Under the pieces are notes generated by a model. It did no database searches. It was not told the origin of the DNA and was given only the letters and a program-made list of their open reading frames with translations. Source: an uncultured bacterium (GTDB lineage Bacteria; Hydrogenedentota; Hydrogenedentia; Hydrogenedentales; SLHB01). Taken from it: a stretch of DNA of 21,342 nt. A program made the position numbers and the translations under genes. The DNA lies in the NCBI GenBank assembly GCA_937928585.1, contig CALEZK010000644.1, forward strand, positions 1-21,342. Reading direction: 5' to 3'. Below are positions 7,710 to 17,109 of the stretch, in pieces (within the stretch, counting starts at the first letter, position 1; each line of letters begins with the position of its first letter).

Positions 7710-8359
7710 TTTAATAGGCCGAAGCGGCTCAGCGGCCAAAACCGGAAGACGGCTTTGCCAATGATCTTGGGGTCCTCGATGGGGCCGAAGGCGCGGCTGT
7801 CCTTGCTGACGCCGCGGTTATCGCCCATCACGTAGTACTGGCCCTGTTTGAGCTCCGCGCGATCCGAGTCATTGAACCCGTCGCGTTTTTCATCCGGCAG
7901 GTAGGATTCCTCGATGAACTGATTGTTCACGAAGAGCCGGCCATCTTCGATGCGCAGCGAGACCGATGGCGGGCCGCTTTCGTCCTGGCCGTGAGCGTCC
8001 ACCGTGTTTCCGCTTTGGCGGGGAAGGCCCTCGGCGATTACACGCTTTACATATCGCTTGCCGGCGTCTTCCGTTCGTTCAAACACGACGATGTCGCCGG
8101 GCTGGATCGGTTGGTAGCCGGATACCCATTTGCTGATCTTGTGGGAAAGTTTGAAAACGAGGATACGCTCATCGTTCTGCAGCGTGGGTTCCATGGAAGG
8201 CCCCTGCACCTCGTAGCCCTCGATGACGAAAGCTTTGAGGACAAAAAACAGCGCCAGGAACCAGACGACGAGCTTTACGACTTCGCCCACTTCACCCTTT
8301 ATATTTGCGGGCTTTGCCGCCGCGCCTTCGAGGGCAATATCGGGTGTGGGTTCGCTCAC
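7706..8359 (-). CDS. lepB: Signal peptidase I
   Basis: The protein has 217 residues and starts at GTG 8359, with GAGGA ten bases upstream. A cytosolic lead of about 25 residues precedes a single membrane helix (26-44). The catalytic domain should face the periplasm. The S26 family motifs are clear: GPSMEPTL with nucleophile Ser55, RYVKRVIAEG with general-base Lys105, and MGDNRGVSKDSRAFGPI (178-194). The enzyme cleaves signal peptides from exported proteins, such as the ceramidase-like protein in this window. It has one membrane helix rather than the two of E. coli LepB, as in many other phyla. The gene lies 87 bases after the PHP gene and overlaps the lpxH-like start by four bases. Confidence 0.95.
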   Translation of the reverse strand: MSEPTPDIALEGAAAKPANIKGEVGEVVKLVVWFLALFFVLKAFVIEGYEVQGPSMEPTLQNDERILVFKLSHKISKWVSGYQPIQPGDIVVFERTEDAGKRYVKRVIAEGLPRQSGNTVDAHGQDESGPPSVSLRIEDGRLFVNNQFIEESYLPDEKRDGFNDSDRAELKQGQYYVMGDNRGVSKDSRAFGPIEDPKIIGKAVFRFWPLSRFGLLK

Positions 8360-8446
8360 TCGGTTGTAATCCTCACTTTTACGGGGGCGGGAATTCTGCG
8401 TTTCTGCCGCGCGGTGCCGCAGGCCAGCCTGAATTGGGTGGCTACG

Positions 8447-9061
8447 TCAAAGTCTCGCCGCGTGAAATCTACCATTCGCCAGCGCTGCCTGCAAATCCCG
8501 AATCCCCATGATGAGATCGGAGAATTCCGTGGCATAGGTACCCACTGCGGCGAGATCATGGGCATCGCTGCACGCTACCATTGGGCGTTTGATGTTTTCG
8601 GCGAGGCGTTTTGCGAGGCGCTGTTCGTGGGGTTTCAGGTTGACGCTGGCGACTTCCAGCGCGGCAAGTTGCAGGCGCGCTATGCGGTCGTCAAACGACA
8701 TGCCTTCGCGGGTCGGATGGGCGGCAACACAAGTGCCCCCATACCTTTGTGCGAGTGCCACGGCCTTTTCCGGCGGCCAGGCGGGGGTGAATTCCTTCAC
8801 GTGCTGGTCGGGTACGCCGTACATCAAGATGTCGCCTTTGTTTGAGGTGTACTCGAAACCGGCCATGACGAGGAATCCCGGGTGGCCGGATTCCGCTACG
8901 AGCTGGTCAATTTCCTGCTGGCTCCACTGATGATGATGCTCGGTAATCACGATTCCGTCGAGCCCGGCGCGGACGGCCTGACCTATCAGTTTGGACGCGT
9001 CGATCCGGCTGCATCGTGAGTAGCGGGTCGTGTGCATGTGCATATCGATTAAGAACGGCAT
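8447..9061 (-). CDS. PHP-domain metal-dependent phosphoesterase
   Basis: The protein has 204 residues from the ATG at 9061. The frame is open further upstream to 9223, but the PHP fold begins at this Met (MPFLIDMHMHTTRYS), and a promoter-like TATACT just upstream would put the earlier codons outside the transcript. Metal ligands are visible: HMH (8-10), ITEHHH (39-44), AHP with His115, and CSDAHD (164-169). This is the single-domain PHP family related to the polymerase/histidinol-phosphatase proteins. Members hydrolyse phosphoesters such as nucleotides, but the substrate cannot be read from sequence. There is no membrane segment. It may head a short operon with lepB and the lpxH-like gene, although 87 bases separate it from lepB. 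Confidence 0.85.
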   Translation of the reverse strand: MPFLIDMHMHTTRYSRCSRIDASKLIGQAVRAGLDGIVITEHHHQWSQQEIDQLVAESGHPGFLVMAGFEYTSNKGDILMYGVPDQHVKEFTPAWPPEKAVALAQRYGGTCVAAHPTREGMSFDDRIARLQLAALEVASVNLKPHEQRLAKRLAENIKRPMVACSDAHDLAAVGTYATEFSDLIMGIRDLQAALANGRFHAARL

Positions 9062-9091
9062 GAAGAGGTCTCTGATGAAACGGCAGATCAT

Positions 9092-9097
9092 AGTATA
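9092..9097 (-). promoter_or_regulatory. Possible -10 box for the PHP gene
   Basis: TATACT on the minus strand (9097-9092) matches the -10 consensus at five of six positions. It would start transcription a few bases further on, leaving a leader of about 25 bases before the ATG at 9061. No good -35 box is seen at the expected distance. Confidence 0.35.
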
Positions 9098-9174
9098 ACC
9101 CAACTGGACCTTTTCCGACTTTGGGGGCAGGCGGCGCGGGACATCGGAAAGAAAAGTGATCGGGGAACACGGCT

Positions 9175-9204
9175 TTGAATACGCGGCGATCCGTGTGATA
9201 GAAC
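9175..9204 (+). promoter_or_regulatory. Promoter candidate for the TIM-barrel isomerase gene
   Basis: TTGAAT (9175-9180) and TAGAAC (9199-9204) are 18 bases apart. Each matches four consensus positions. The predicted transcript start near 9211 leaves room for GAGGA at 9225-9229, which is nine bases before the ATG at 9239. Confidence 0.4.
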
Positions 9205-9238
9205 CACCGGCTACGTCGGACAACGAGGACCTTTACAA

Positions 9239-10156
9239 ATGCGCGTCACGCTGGGTATCAACACAGGTTTTGCGATTAACCGATTTCCGGAACATGACGA
9301 CTGGATTGGCATTGTCGCGGATGAATTGGGATTGGACACGGTCCAGTTCACGGCGGACCTGTTGAATCCCTTCTTGCCGGAAGACCTTGTTGCGCGGGAG
9401 GCCGACACCATTCGCGAACTGTGCGCCAAGAAGGGCGTGCGCGTGGAGACAACCTTTACGTCGCAGTTCACGCGTGTCAACCATTTGATGCACCCGACGC
9501 CGGAGATACAAAGGGTGTGGGTGGATTGGTTCAAGCGCTTTATTCGCCTTTCGCGGTCGCTGGGGGCGGAGGGCGCGGGCAGTCACTTTGGAATCATGAG
9601 TGTGCGCGACAACGCGGACGCGACTGTTCGTGAACGTCGGATCAATCAGGCTGTTGAGGCATGGCGCGAACTGTCCGAGTTCGGGCGCGACGAAGGACTC
9701 AGCTATCTGCTATTCGAGCCGATGTCCATTCCGCGCGAACTGGCAGAAACCATTCCGGCAACGGAGGACCTTTTGGCCCGGTGTGAAGACGGCTTTGCGA
9801 TACCGATGCGCGTTGTGCTGGACGTGGATCACGGGGATCTTCAGTCCCCCGATCCGCGAGACACTGATCCGCATGCCTGGATTCAGGCGTTTGGAAAAGT
9901 TTCTCCGTGCATACATATCAAGCAAAGTCTTCGGGACAAGGGTGGTCACTATCCGTTTACGGCGAAGTACAACGAACAAGGCAAGATTGTGCCAGAGGAA
10001 ATCCTCGCGACGATGCGCGATGCGGGGATTGAAGAATGCACGCTGCTGCTTGAGATCAGCCATCGCGAGCGCTGGCCCGCGGATTACACGGTTGTGGCGG
10101 ACTTGAAGGAATCGGTCGCGTATTGGCGTCCAGCAATCGCGGCGTTGGGAAATTGA
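9239..10156 (+). CDS. Sugar phosphate isomerase/epimerase-like TIM-barrel protein
   Basis: The protein has 305 residues, with GAGGA nine bases before the ATG. It belongs to the xylose-isomerase-like / AP-endonuclease-2 TIM-barrel superfamily, whose members isomerise or epimerise sugars with a divalent metal. Candidate ligands in the order expected for the fold are Glu160 (LLFEPMS), Asp195 or Asp197 with His198 (LDVDHGD), His226 (CIHIKQS) and Glu272 (LLLEISH). The N-terminal segment GINTGFAINRFP and QFTADLLNPF are conspicuous, probably substrate-proximal. There is no signal peptide, so it is cytosolic. It stands alone, divergent from the PHP gene and convergent on the SpoIIM-like gene with a 14-base gap, so context does not reveal the pathway. 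The substrate is unknown. Confidence 0.82.
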   Translation: MRVTLGINTGFAINRFPEHDDWIGIVADELGLDTVQFTADLLNPFLPEDLVAREADTIRELCAKKGVRVETTFTSQFTRVNHLMHPTPEIQRVWVDWFKRFIRLSRSLGAEGAGSHFGIMSVRDNADATVRERRINQAVEAWRELSEFGRDEGLSYLLFEPMSIPRELAETIPATEDLLARCEDGFAIPMRVVLDVDHGDLQSPDPRDTDPHAWIQAFGKVSPCIHIKQSLRDKGGHYPFTAKYNEQGKIVPEEILATMRDAGIEECTLLLEISHRERWPADYTVVADLKESVAYWRPAIAALGN

Positions 10157-10170
10157 AGGGGGCGCGGCGC

Positions 10171-11178
10171 CTATTCCGGCTCAGGTTGTGCGCGACGGCC
10201 CGAGAAGCCGAAGTACCACGCGAGGAACGCGAGTTCGATAACGCCAAACGTAATCTTGACCCAATACGGCATGACGGGTTCGTGATACTGCGAAAACCAT
10301 GCCTCGATAACGGCGGCCCATACCAGCATGATTGCCACGCCGAATATCAGCGTAACGATGTCGGGCGTAATTTCACGGAGGCGGCCCTTCAGGGAAATTC
10401 GCGAGCCCCAGCCAATGATTGCGCGCCCGAGCATGATGCCGCCTTGTCCCGCGATGAGTATTGCGGGAATTTCGAATGCGCCATGTGGCAATAGCCACGC
10501 GGTGAGAAACGTTCCTTCGCCGGCAAGGATGTAATCGATACTGACGGCACCCAGAAGCGCGCCGTTCATGAAGAGAACGATGATCGTGCCTATCCCCCAG
10601 AAGACGCCCAGGGCCATCGCGCGGATGGATACGCTCACGTTGTTGTAGATGTAGAAACTCGTGCCCATTGCTTTCTGATTTGCGCGTTCATCGAATTCGG
10701 ACACCTTTTCTTCCAAAGCCACGCGCTCTTTGGGATCGATGCTGAGGTGGGCATAGGGCAGCAGGGTTGCTTTCGATTGTGGATCGAAAGCAATCGCGCC
10801 GCCGCCGACAGCGGCTCCCGCGAACATTACGAGCGTAGAGAATAGAAACGTGCCGAAATGGTTGCGGAAGGTCACCGGCAATGTTACGAGAAGCCAGCGC
10901 ATTGGGCTGAATCGGTGCGGCCTGCCGCGGACCTCGTGGATGTGTCCGTACGATCTGCTTACGAGGCTTTCCAGAAACTGGGTCAGTTCGGGCTCCGATG
11001 CGAAGGTTTTCAGCTTGGCAAGATCGGCCGTTGCGCGTTCGTAGAGGTAGTGCAGGCGCCGCGCAGTTGGCAGGTCGGGCGCGTATGCACCGTCGTTCTC
11101 CATCGCGGCGACCTGTTTCTCCAGCTCTGCCCAATAAGGCCGCTCTTCCTGCATGAACCTATTCAGATCGATGATCAT
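10171..11178 (-). CDS. SpoIIM-like (DUF95) integral membrane protein
   Basis: The protein has 335 residues. About 105 mostly charged, helical N-terminal residues precede roughly five membrane segments (108-130, 182-208, 226-250, 272-293, 307-325). The family signature is visible in FYIYNNVSVSIRAMALGVFWG (split around 176-195), then FMNGALLG and LPHGAFEIPAILIAGQGG (230-247). This is the stage II sporulation protein M family. In non-sporulating bacteria these proteins lie beside MoxR, DUF58 and RDD genes, as here, with no established function. It is the last gene of the operon, starting six bases after the DUF58 stop with no clear ribosome site, so reinitiation after DUF58 is likely. A sporulation role is not implied. 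Confidence 0.88.
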   Translation of the reverse strand: MIIDLNRFMQEERPYWAELEKQVAAMENDGAYAPDLPTARRLHYLYERATADLAKLKTFASEPELTQFLESLVSRSYGHIHEVRGRPHRFSPMRWLLVTLPVTFRNHFGTFLFSTLVMFAGAAVGGGAIAFDPQSKATLLPYAHLSIDPKERVALEEKVSEFDERANQKAMGTSFYIYNNVSVSIRAMALGVFWGIGTIIVLFMNGALLGAVSIDYILAGEGTFLTAWLLPHGAFEIPAILIAGQGGIMLGRAIIGWGSRISLKGRLREITPDIVTLIFGVAIMLVWAAVIEAWFSQYHEPVMPYWVKITFGVIELAFLAWYFGFSGRRAQPEPE

Positions 11179-11184
11179 GATGTT

Positions 11185-12527
11185 CTAAATTAATTGCCGC
11201 TGTTTGACGTTTGTATATTGCGACACGATTTCGGTGCACATGCCTTCGTTTTCCATCAGGAAGAAACCGACGCCCATGCGCTGCAGCACGCGATCGACTT
11301 CGCGAAGGTCGTGCCACATCAGATGACCGGCCAGACTTCTGTAGACATCGTCTGCGCTTTCCGCGGCCGGATTCGAGAACAAGGGGCGCACGCCCGGTGG
11401 CGTCATCATGCCCACGAGACAGACGTGTTGGCGGCGCACTTTTTCGATGTTGCGAACAAAACTTTCTTTCAGGACGGCGTCGTCGAGATTTGTGAGAAAT
11501 AACAACAGGGCGCGACGGCGCAGGCGCATGCGCAGAAAGGTGAACAATTCGTCGAAGTCTGGGTTAACGATCTGCGGTTCGAGCGTGTAGAGTGTGTCGC
11601 GGCAGGCGTTGAAGTGGGATTGGCCGGTTTTCGCGCGCACGAACCCTTGCACGCGATCGTTGAAGGTCACGAGACCGAACAGGTCGCTTTGCCGTTCGGC
11701 GACCATGCCGAGAATTAGTGACGCGGTAATGAAACGTTCGAGATAAGAGACTTCGCCTTCGACGCCGTTGGTGTTCATGCGGACCGTGCGCGCGCTCAAG
11801 CGCGATGCGTCGATGATGACATAGACTTCCTGCGTGCGTTCGAGTTGGTACATTTTTGTGATCGGGCGACCACGTTTCGCGGTGCCCTTCCAATGCACAT
11901 CCTCATAGCTGTCGCCGGGGATATACTCGCGCAGTTTTTCGAACTCGCGACCCTGCCCGACTTGTCGCTGCGCATGCACGCCCAAGGTACCGCGATTCAA
12001 GAAGATCGCCGCCAGGCGCCGCCGTTCTCCGAGGAGATTTGGATAGACGCGCAGTTCAGAGTTCACGGGGCGCATCCCTCGGATGCCCCACAAGCCGAGC
12101 GGCGAAGCACCTTCAACGTAGATGCGTTCGATGGGATAGTTGCCGCGCTTTAGGGGTGTAATGGGCCATTCCACCTGCGTTGCGGGCATAGAGCCGGGCG
12201 CAAGCGTGAGTAGGTCGGGGCGTTCGCTCAGGATTTCGCGCGGGAATGCTACGCCGACACGCAGGTCATGCGTGCGACCGGATTCGTTCAGGATTGTAAT
12301 CGGCACGAGGCCTTCCCGGTCTTTGGTAAGGCGGACCGTTTCGGGCAAGGCAAATGCGAGGCCGTTCAGACGCCCGTAGCACATTGCGGCGTCGATGACC
12401 GCGAGCACGAACAGCAGCGAGATGCCAGCGAATGCGATGAGACTTGCAGACGGCTCGAATACCGATACCACCGCAAAGGGCAGTACGATGAGAGCGGTCA
12501 GCAGGAGCAGACGCGTTCGCGGCACTA

Positions 12528-12531
<4 letters not shown>
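11185..12531 (-). CDS. DUF58 protein (MoxR-associated, von Willebrand A-like)
   Basis: The protein has 448 residues. Two membrane segments lie at about 8-24 and 28-48; the rest is soluble. The DUF58 signature REYIPGDSYEDVHWKGTAKR (201-220) is clear. It is followed by VYVIIDASRLS, the start of a von Willebrand A-type fold. The metal site is imperfect: D241 and S243 are present, but position 245 is Leu where a classic DxSxS site has Ser. DUF58 proteins occur beside MoxR ATPases and are thought to be their partners or substrates. The ATG at 12531 overlaps the MoxR stop as ATGA, which indicates coupled translation and suggests the two products act together. Confidence 0.93.
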
Positions 12532-13493
<962 letters not shown>

Positions 13494-13545
13494 ATCAATC
13501 TCCCTCGGTTCGCGCCCTACTGGCGCTGGGGTTCTTCACCACGCG

Positions 13546-15054
13546 CTACCGCAGGCGGTGTTTGGAAAACAATTCGCAAATCTCGCGGTACGACTTCACC
13601 AAGTCCCGATTCCGGGCGTCGGTGTTGTCTTCGCGGAATAGTATCGCTTTCGCGTCTCGCAGCGAGGATGCAAAATCGGCCTGTCGATGCAAATACGACT
13701 TCTCGAACTCGGCCATGCAGGTGCGCAACACATCCTTGCGCGGGACGCTGCGCCGCAACAAATTCACAAAGCCCGAGGCGCTGTCCTTGCCGACGTACGC
13801 GTATGCGTCGGTAGGCAGCGCGTCTTCGTAGGGCGGAACGAGTGGCTGGCCGTTTTTCCAAATGTACAGGAGCGCGAGCACGATTAGCGCAATGAAAATA
13901 CCTTGCATGCGATACTTCCACATCAGCGTGACCAGCCCGCCCTGACGCATTACGCCGAGCGCGACTTCGTCGAACACGATTTCGCGATTTGTTCCCGCAA
14001 GCCACGCGAGAAGTTCGGGGTTTCTTTCCTTGCGCAGGGCTTCATTGCTGAATATATAGGCGTCCGCCACGAGGACCAACGAGCCCTCGTCGAATGCACG
14101 TTCGAGCACCACGGCTTTTCCGTCATGCGCGTAAAGGACTTTCCATTCATCCGATTTTGGGGCGAAGTACAGCGAAGAATGAACGAGCAGTTCCTCCGGC
14201 AGCGGAAGGCCGTCGATCGTTCGCTTTGCGAGCACCGGTTCGTATGTGCCTTGCGGAAGTCGGTCCAGCGGTCCAAATTCGAGCGATACTTTCCAGTGCT
14301 CACGCCAATCTTCCACGGGTGATTCCAGGTCGGCGTATCGCGAGCGTTTATCCGATCTGCTTTTGTCTGATTTCTCTTCATCCTCAGACTTTTCGCTCTC
14401 CGGTTTGTCGGCTGGGGGAAGTGAAATCACCTCTTCTTCGCGAGTCTTGGGAGGGAACGGAATATCTTCGGACTCCGGTTTGGTTTCCGCTTTCTTTTTT
14501 GCGTTCTCTTTATCTTCCGGCTCTCTTGCTTTGCGATCTTCGCGCTCGGAGCGCAGTCGCGAACGTTCGAGGCGTTCATCCATGCGCCGCTCGAAATCCT
14601 CGTCAATCTGCTGGCGGAGCGCCTCGTCGTGCGCGATAGGCGCAAAGGCAAGTACCGCACGGCCACCACGATTGATGATGGCATCGACTCCGCGCGCGAA
14701 ATCGGCGTCCAATGATTCGGGTGTGATGAGATATGCGCCGGACTGGGGAAAGGTCAGGCCATTCAGAAACAAGGTAAACGCGTGGTTTCCTCTGATGCTT
14801 CCCAGCGGCTCGACATTGCGGCGGACGACGCGATCAGGCACCGATGCCAGCGCCTCGTAGTATGCCTTTGCGCCCAGCGGGTCGGCCCTGTACGTCGAAT
14901 ACGGTGGATACACATCGCCGGCGGCATAGCGCAGCATCAGCAACTGGATCGCGCCGAAGATGAACCCCGCGGTCACAATTACCAGGAGTGCCGCATAGAG
15001 CTTAGTGCTGCTTCGCAAGCGCGCGGATCCTTTCCTGGTTTGCGGTGTATACAT
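13546..15054 (-). CDS. DUF4350 membrane protein with a charged insert
   Basis: The protein has 502 residues from the ATG at 15054. A TTG at 15018 is an alternative start: it has GGAAAGGA ending nine bases upstream, whereas the ATG has no ribosome site. The shorter form would begin MRSSTKLY, just before the first membrane helix (about 19-41). YPPYSTYRADPLGAKAYYEAL (split around 49-69) is the typical DUF4350 opening and is followed by a Rossmann-like extracytoplasmic region. Residues about 150-243 are an extremely charged, low-complexity insert of K, E, R, D and P. A second membrane helix lies near 384-400, and then a cytosolic tail of about 100 residues. DUF4350 proteins recur with MoxR, DUF58 and DUF4129; no activity is known. 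The start overlaps the 3' end of the DUF4129 gene. Confidence 0.85.
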   Translation of the reverse strand: MYTPQTRKGSARLRSSTKLYAALLVIVTAGFIFGAIQLLMLRYAAGDVYPPYSTYRADPLGAKAYYEALASVPDRVVRRNVEPLGSIRGNHAFTLFLNGLTFPQSGAYLITPESLDADFARGVDAIINRGGRAVLAFAPIAHDEALRQQIDEDFERRMDERLERSRLRSEREDRKAREPEDKENAKKKAETKPESEDIPFPPKTREEEVISLPPADKPESEKSEDEEKSDKSRSDKRSRYADLESPVEDWREHWKVSLEFGPLDRLPQGTYEPVLAKRTIDGLPLPEELLVHSSLYFAPKSDEWKVLYAHDGKAVVLERAFDEGSLVLVADAYIFSNEALRKERNPELLAWLAGTNREIVFDEVALGVMRQGGLVTLMWKYRMQGIFIALIVLALLYIWKNGQPLVPPYEDALPTDAYAYVGKDSASGFVNLLRRSVPRKDVLRTCMAEFEKSYLHRQADFASSLRDAKAILFREDNTDARNRDLVKSYREICELFSKHRLR

Positions 15055-16780
15055 CAAAATGGGCGCGGTCTACGCTGTGGTTGCCGTACCACACGCGCTC
15101 GAAGGAGCCAACGGACTGCGCGAACACCGGCGGGATCTCGGGGACCGCGTGTCCGTGGCGTTCAACTTCGCGCAGGTACTCTCTGTTTGATTTGTATTTT
15201 GCAATCCGGATCATGTCGCGGTGCGCAAGGACCGAAAGCGTCGCGAGAAAGAGCGCCCGCATGGCGAGTCGCAATTCACCCTGATCGATTAGGTCACGGG
15301 CAAGGTTCAACCAGCCGTCTTCTGGGAGCGCGTCGGCGGTGACGTCGTCCTCCTCCAAATTCGGTGTTGCCTCGACCGGTGAGGCTATCGCGTGAACTTC
15401 CGCCGTGCGCCGCTGACGAAGAATGCGAATCACAATTATCGTCAATGCAACCAATACACTGACCAGCATCAGTGTCAAAAGAATGCGGGTGGTGGCTATC
15501 CAACTGATGCCGCCAACACTCGTCGAACTGCCGCCATCAGTTTCGAACAAGCTGACAAGCCATCGCATGAAGCGAGCGACAGCGCGAAAGGCGTCTCCCA
15601 CGGATTCCGCGACAGATTTCATGAAGAGGGTAAAGAAACTGTCTTTATCGGAATCTTCGGGAATCTCGCGGGGACTGCGCCAGGTGTACTCGCTTTGTTG
15701 CAAGGTTCGGGCGATGGCGTCGTCGAGTTCCTCCGGCGAGACACCCGGTTGTGCGGGTGGGATTTCCGGTGTTTGCGCGTGACTTACTGATGCGCAGCAC
15801 AGCGCACCGATCGCGAACAGAACGACGCCCACGCGCGCGCCCCGTTTCAGTTTGGCCTTGTCCAGGGCGACACGCAGGTCCTGGCCGGAACTCAGCGATT
15901 CTCCATAGAAACAGCGCAGGGTATATGCCGCCTTCATTACGGGATCCATACACAGGAACGCCGCGCCGACACAAATCGCGTAGTAGGTTGCGCCGCCGCC
16001 ATCGCCGCCGAGGGTGAATGGCGTCTCGATTCCCAGGAGTGATTTCAACATCTGCGGCACGAATGTGATCAATATGCCGATGTTGAAGGCAAGCAAGGTG
16101 CCAATAGGACTAAGCGGGAGCACGAGAACGGTAATCATTCCCATGTATACGGCTGTGAACGCGGCCTGCCAATCCGGCGTAGTCGCGATAGCGATCGGCA
16201 TGAGGAAGAGTTGAATGCCCGCGGCGATGATGAGCGGCAGGGGGCTTAGCAACCAGAGGACGCGCAGATTCTGGATGGGCCACCGCTTGGCCTCTTCCCA
16301 GGAGCGCTTGACGATGACCGAGACCCGATTGTCTTCATCGGCCGCGAAAACGGACGCGTTTTGAAAGAAGGCATATACGTGGCCGAATGGAAGCACCATC
16401 AGCATTGACAGCGGCAACACAATGCAGCCGCACGCATGAATAAAGGTTTGCGCGGCGATCATTCGCGCAACGCGTTCACTATTCCATTCGGTGGTATCGC
16501 CACCGATTAGTTGCATGCGCATGCGATGGCAATAGACCGCGTGCCAGCACTTCATCCAGACAAACGCGAGCGTGACAAGCAAAGCGCCGACCTCGACATG
16601 GCGCCAGGCGTTTGCGCCCTGCAGCATGTCCGCCCAGTAATAAAGGAAAGCGAGGACGAATGGCGCGGTGCCGATGTAGTAAGGCGTGAGCACGGGGAGC
16701 GGAGACATGCGCACCTGGTGCAAGGCGGCTTCGGCGAGTTCCATCATACCCATGCCGTCTTTCACGCGGAGTTTCTTCAT
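15002..16780 (-). CDS. DUF4129 protein with a fused N-terminal polytopic membrane domain
   Basis: The protein has 592 residues. The first ~310 contain about six or seven membrane segments (e.g. 36-53, 63-80, 112-131, 172-197, 208-246, 266-280). Residues 313-336 look like a signal peptide embedded in the chain: basic RGAR, hydrophobic VGVVLFAIGALCC, then SVSHAQ. An extracytoplasmic acidic region follows, then a membrane helix (430-453) and a cytosolic C-terminus with the DUF4129 motif: YKSNREYLREV (529-539), SVGSFERVWYGNHSVDRAHF (556-575). DUF4129 proteins usually have only the second half, so this reads as a fusion of two ancestral genes. The ATG overlaps the preceding B-box gene stop as ATGA. 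Function is unknown; context points to the MoxR/DUF58 membrane assembly. Confidence 0.87.
   Translation of the reverse strand: MKKLRVKDGMGMMELAEAALHQVRMSPLPVLTPYYIGTAPFVLAFLYYWADMLQGANAWRHVEVGALLVTLAFVWMKCWHAVYCHRMRMQLIGGDTTEWNSERVARMIAAQTFIHACGCIVLPLSMLMVLPFGHVYAFFQNASVFAADEDNRVSVIVKRSWEEAKRWPIQNLRVLWLLSPLPLIIAAGIQLFLMPIAIATTPDWQAAFTAVYMGMITVLVLPLSPIGTLLAFNIGILITFVPQMLKSLLGIETPFTLGGDGGGATYYAICVGAAFLCMDPVMKAAYTLRCFYGESLSSGQDLRVALDKAKLKRGARVGVVLFAIGALCCASVSHAQTPEIPPAQPGVSPEELDDAIARTLQQSEYTWRSPREIPEDSDKDSFFTLFMKSVAESVGDAFRAVARFMRWLVSLFETDGGSSTSVGGISWIATTRILLTLMLVSVLVALTIIVIRILRQRRTAEVHAIASPVEATPNLEEDDVTADALPEDGWLNLARDLIDQGELRLAMRALFLATLSVLAHRDMIRIAKYKSNREYLREVERHGHAVPEIPPVFAQSVGSFERVWYGNHSVDRAHFDVYTANQERIRALAKQH
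15016..15035 (-). promoter_or_regulatory. Ribosome site favouring a TTG start for the DUF4350 gene
   Basis: Read on the minus strand, GGAAAGGA (15035-15028) is followed after nine bases by an in-frame TTG (15018-15016). The same AAAGGA core precedes the RDD gene start (ATG 19072), so it seems to be a ribosome site used in this genome. It argues for a start 36 bases downstream of the ATG at 15054. Confidence 0.45.
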
Positions 16781-17109
16781 TCATCGTCCAGGCCGCTCAA
16801 GCCTGCGCTCCAGAGAGATTGTTCGTGGAATTCCGATGGCACAAAAAGAAGCCCGCGGCCCATCATGTAGAAGCAGGACCATACAATAGCGAGGCCGACT
16901 GCGATTTGAATCAACTGGACGAAGGCACCCATGCGCGAGGCGTGTTTTTCGCTGCCACCAGTCAACTGCGCAAGGCACGACGAGCAAATTACGCGGTCGT
17001 CATGTTCCGTGATGCACTCGCGGCAGAAAAAGCGTTGACACTCGGGGCAGCGCGCGGCCGCTTCGCGATGGATATGGTTGCGGCAACGCTGTTGAACCAG
17101 GGTGCTCAT
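16777..17109 (-). CDS. Small B-box zinc-finger membrane protein
   Basis: The protein has 110 residues. The N-terminal half carries a B-box-like zinc-binding pattern: C9, H12, C21, C24, C29, C32, H36, C42 and C45 (CPEC at 21-24, CREC at 29-32, CSSC at 42-45). Residues 63-83 form one membrane helix, and the tail is short and acidic (GLDDE). B-box fingers mediate protein contacts in eukaryotes; bacterial examples are found in membrane-protein clusters and are not characterised. Both ends are ATGA overlaps, with the PH-like gene before it and DUF4129 after it, so it is embedded in the translationally coupled core of the operon. With the finger in the cytosol it could dock MoxR or another soluble partner; this is inference. 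Confidence 0.8.
   Translation of the reverse strand: MSTLVQQRCRNHIHREAAARCPECQRFFCRECITEHDDRVICSSCLAQLTGGSEKHASRMGAFVQLIQIAVGLAIVWSCFYMMGRGLLFVPSEFHEQSLWSAGLSGLDDE

Noticed and set aside
9062..9223. Upstream extension of the PHP gene
   Set aside because: The PHP motif begins at the Met at 9061, and a -10-like box lies within the extension.
10157..10170. GGCGCGGCGCC palindrome between the isomerase and SpoIIM-like genes as a terminator
   Set aside because: The loop would be one base, which is not a feasible hairpin, and there is no T-tract.
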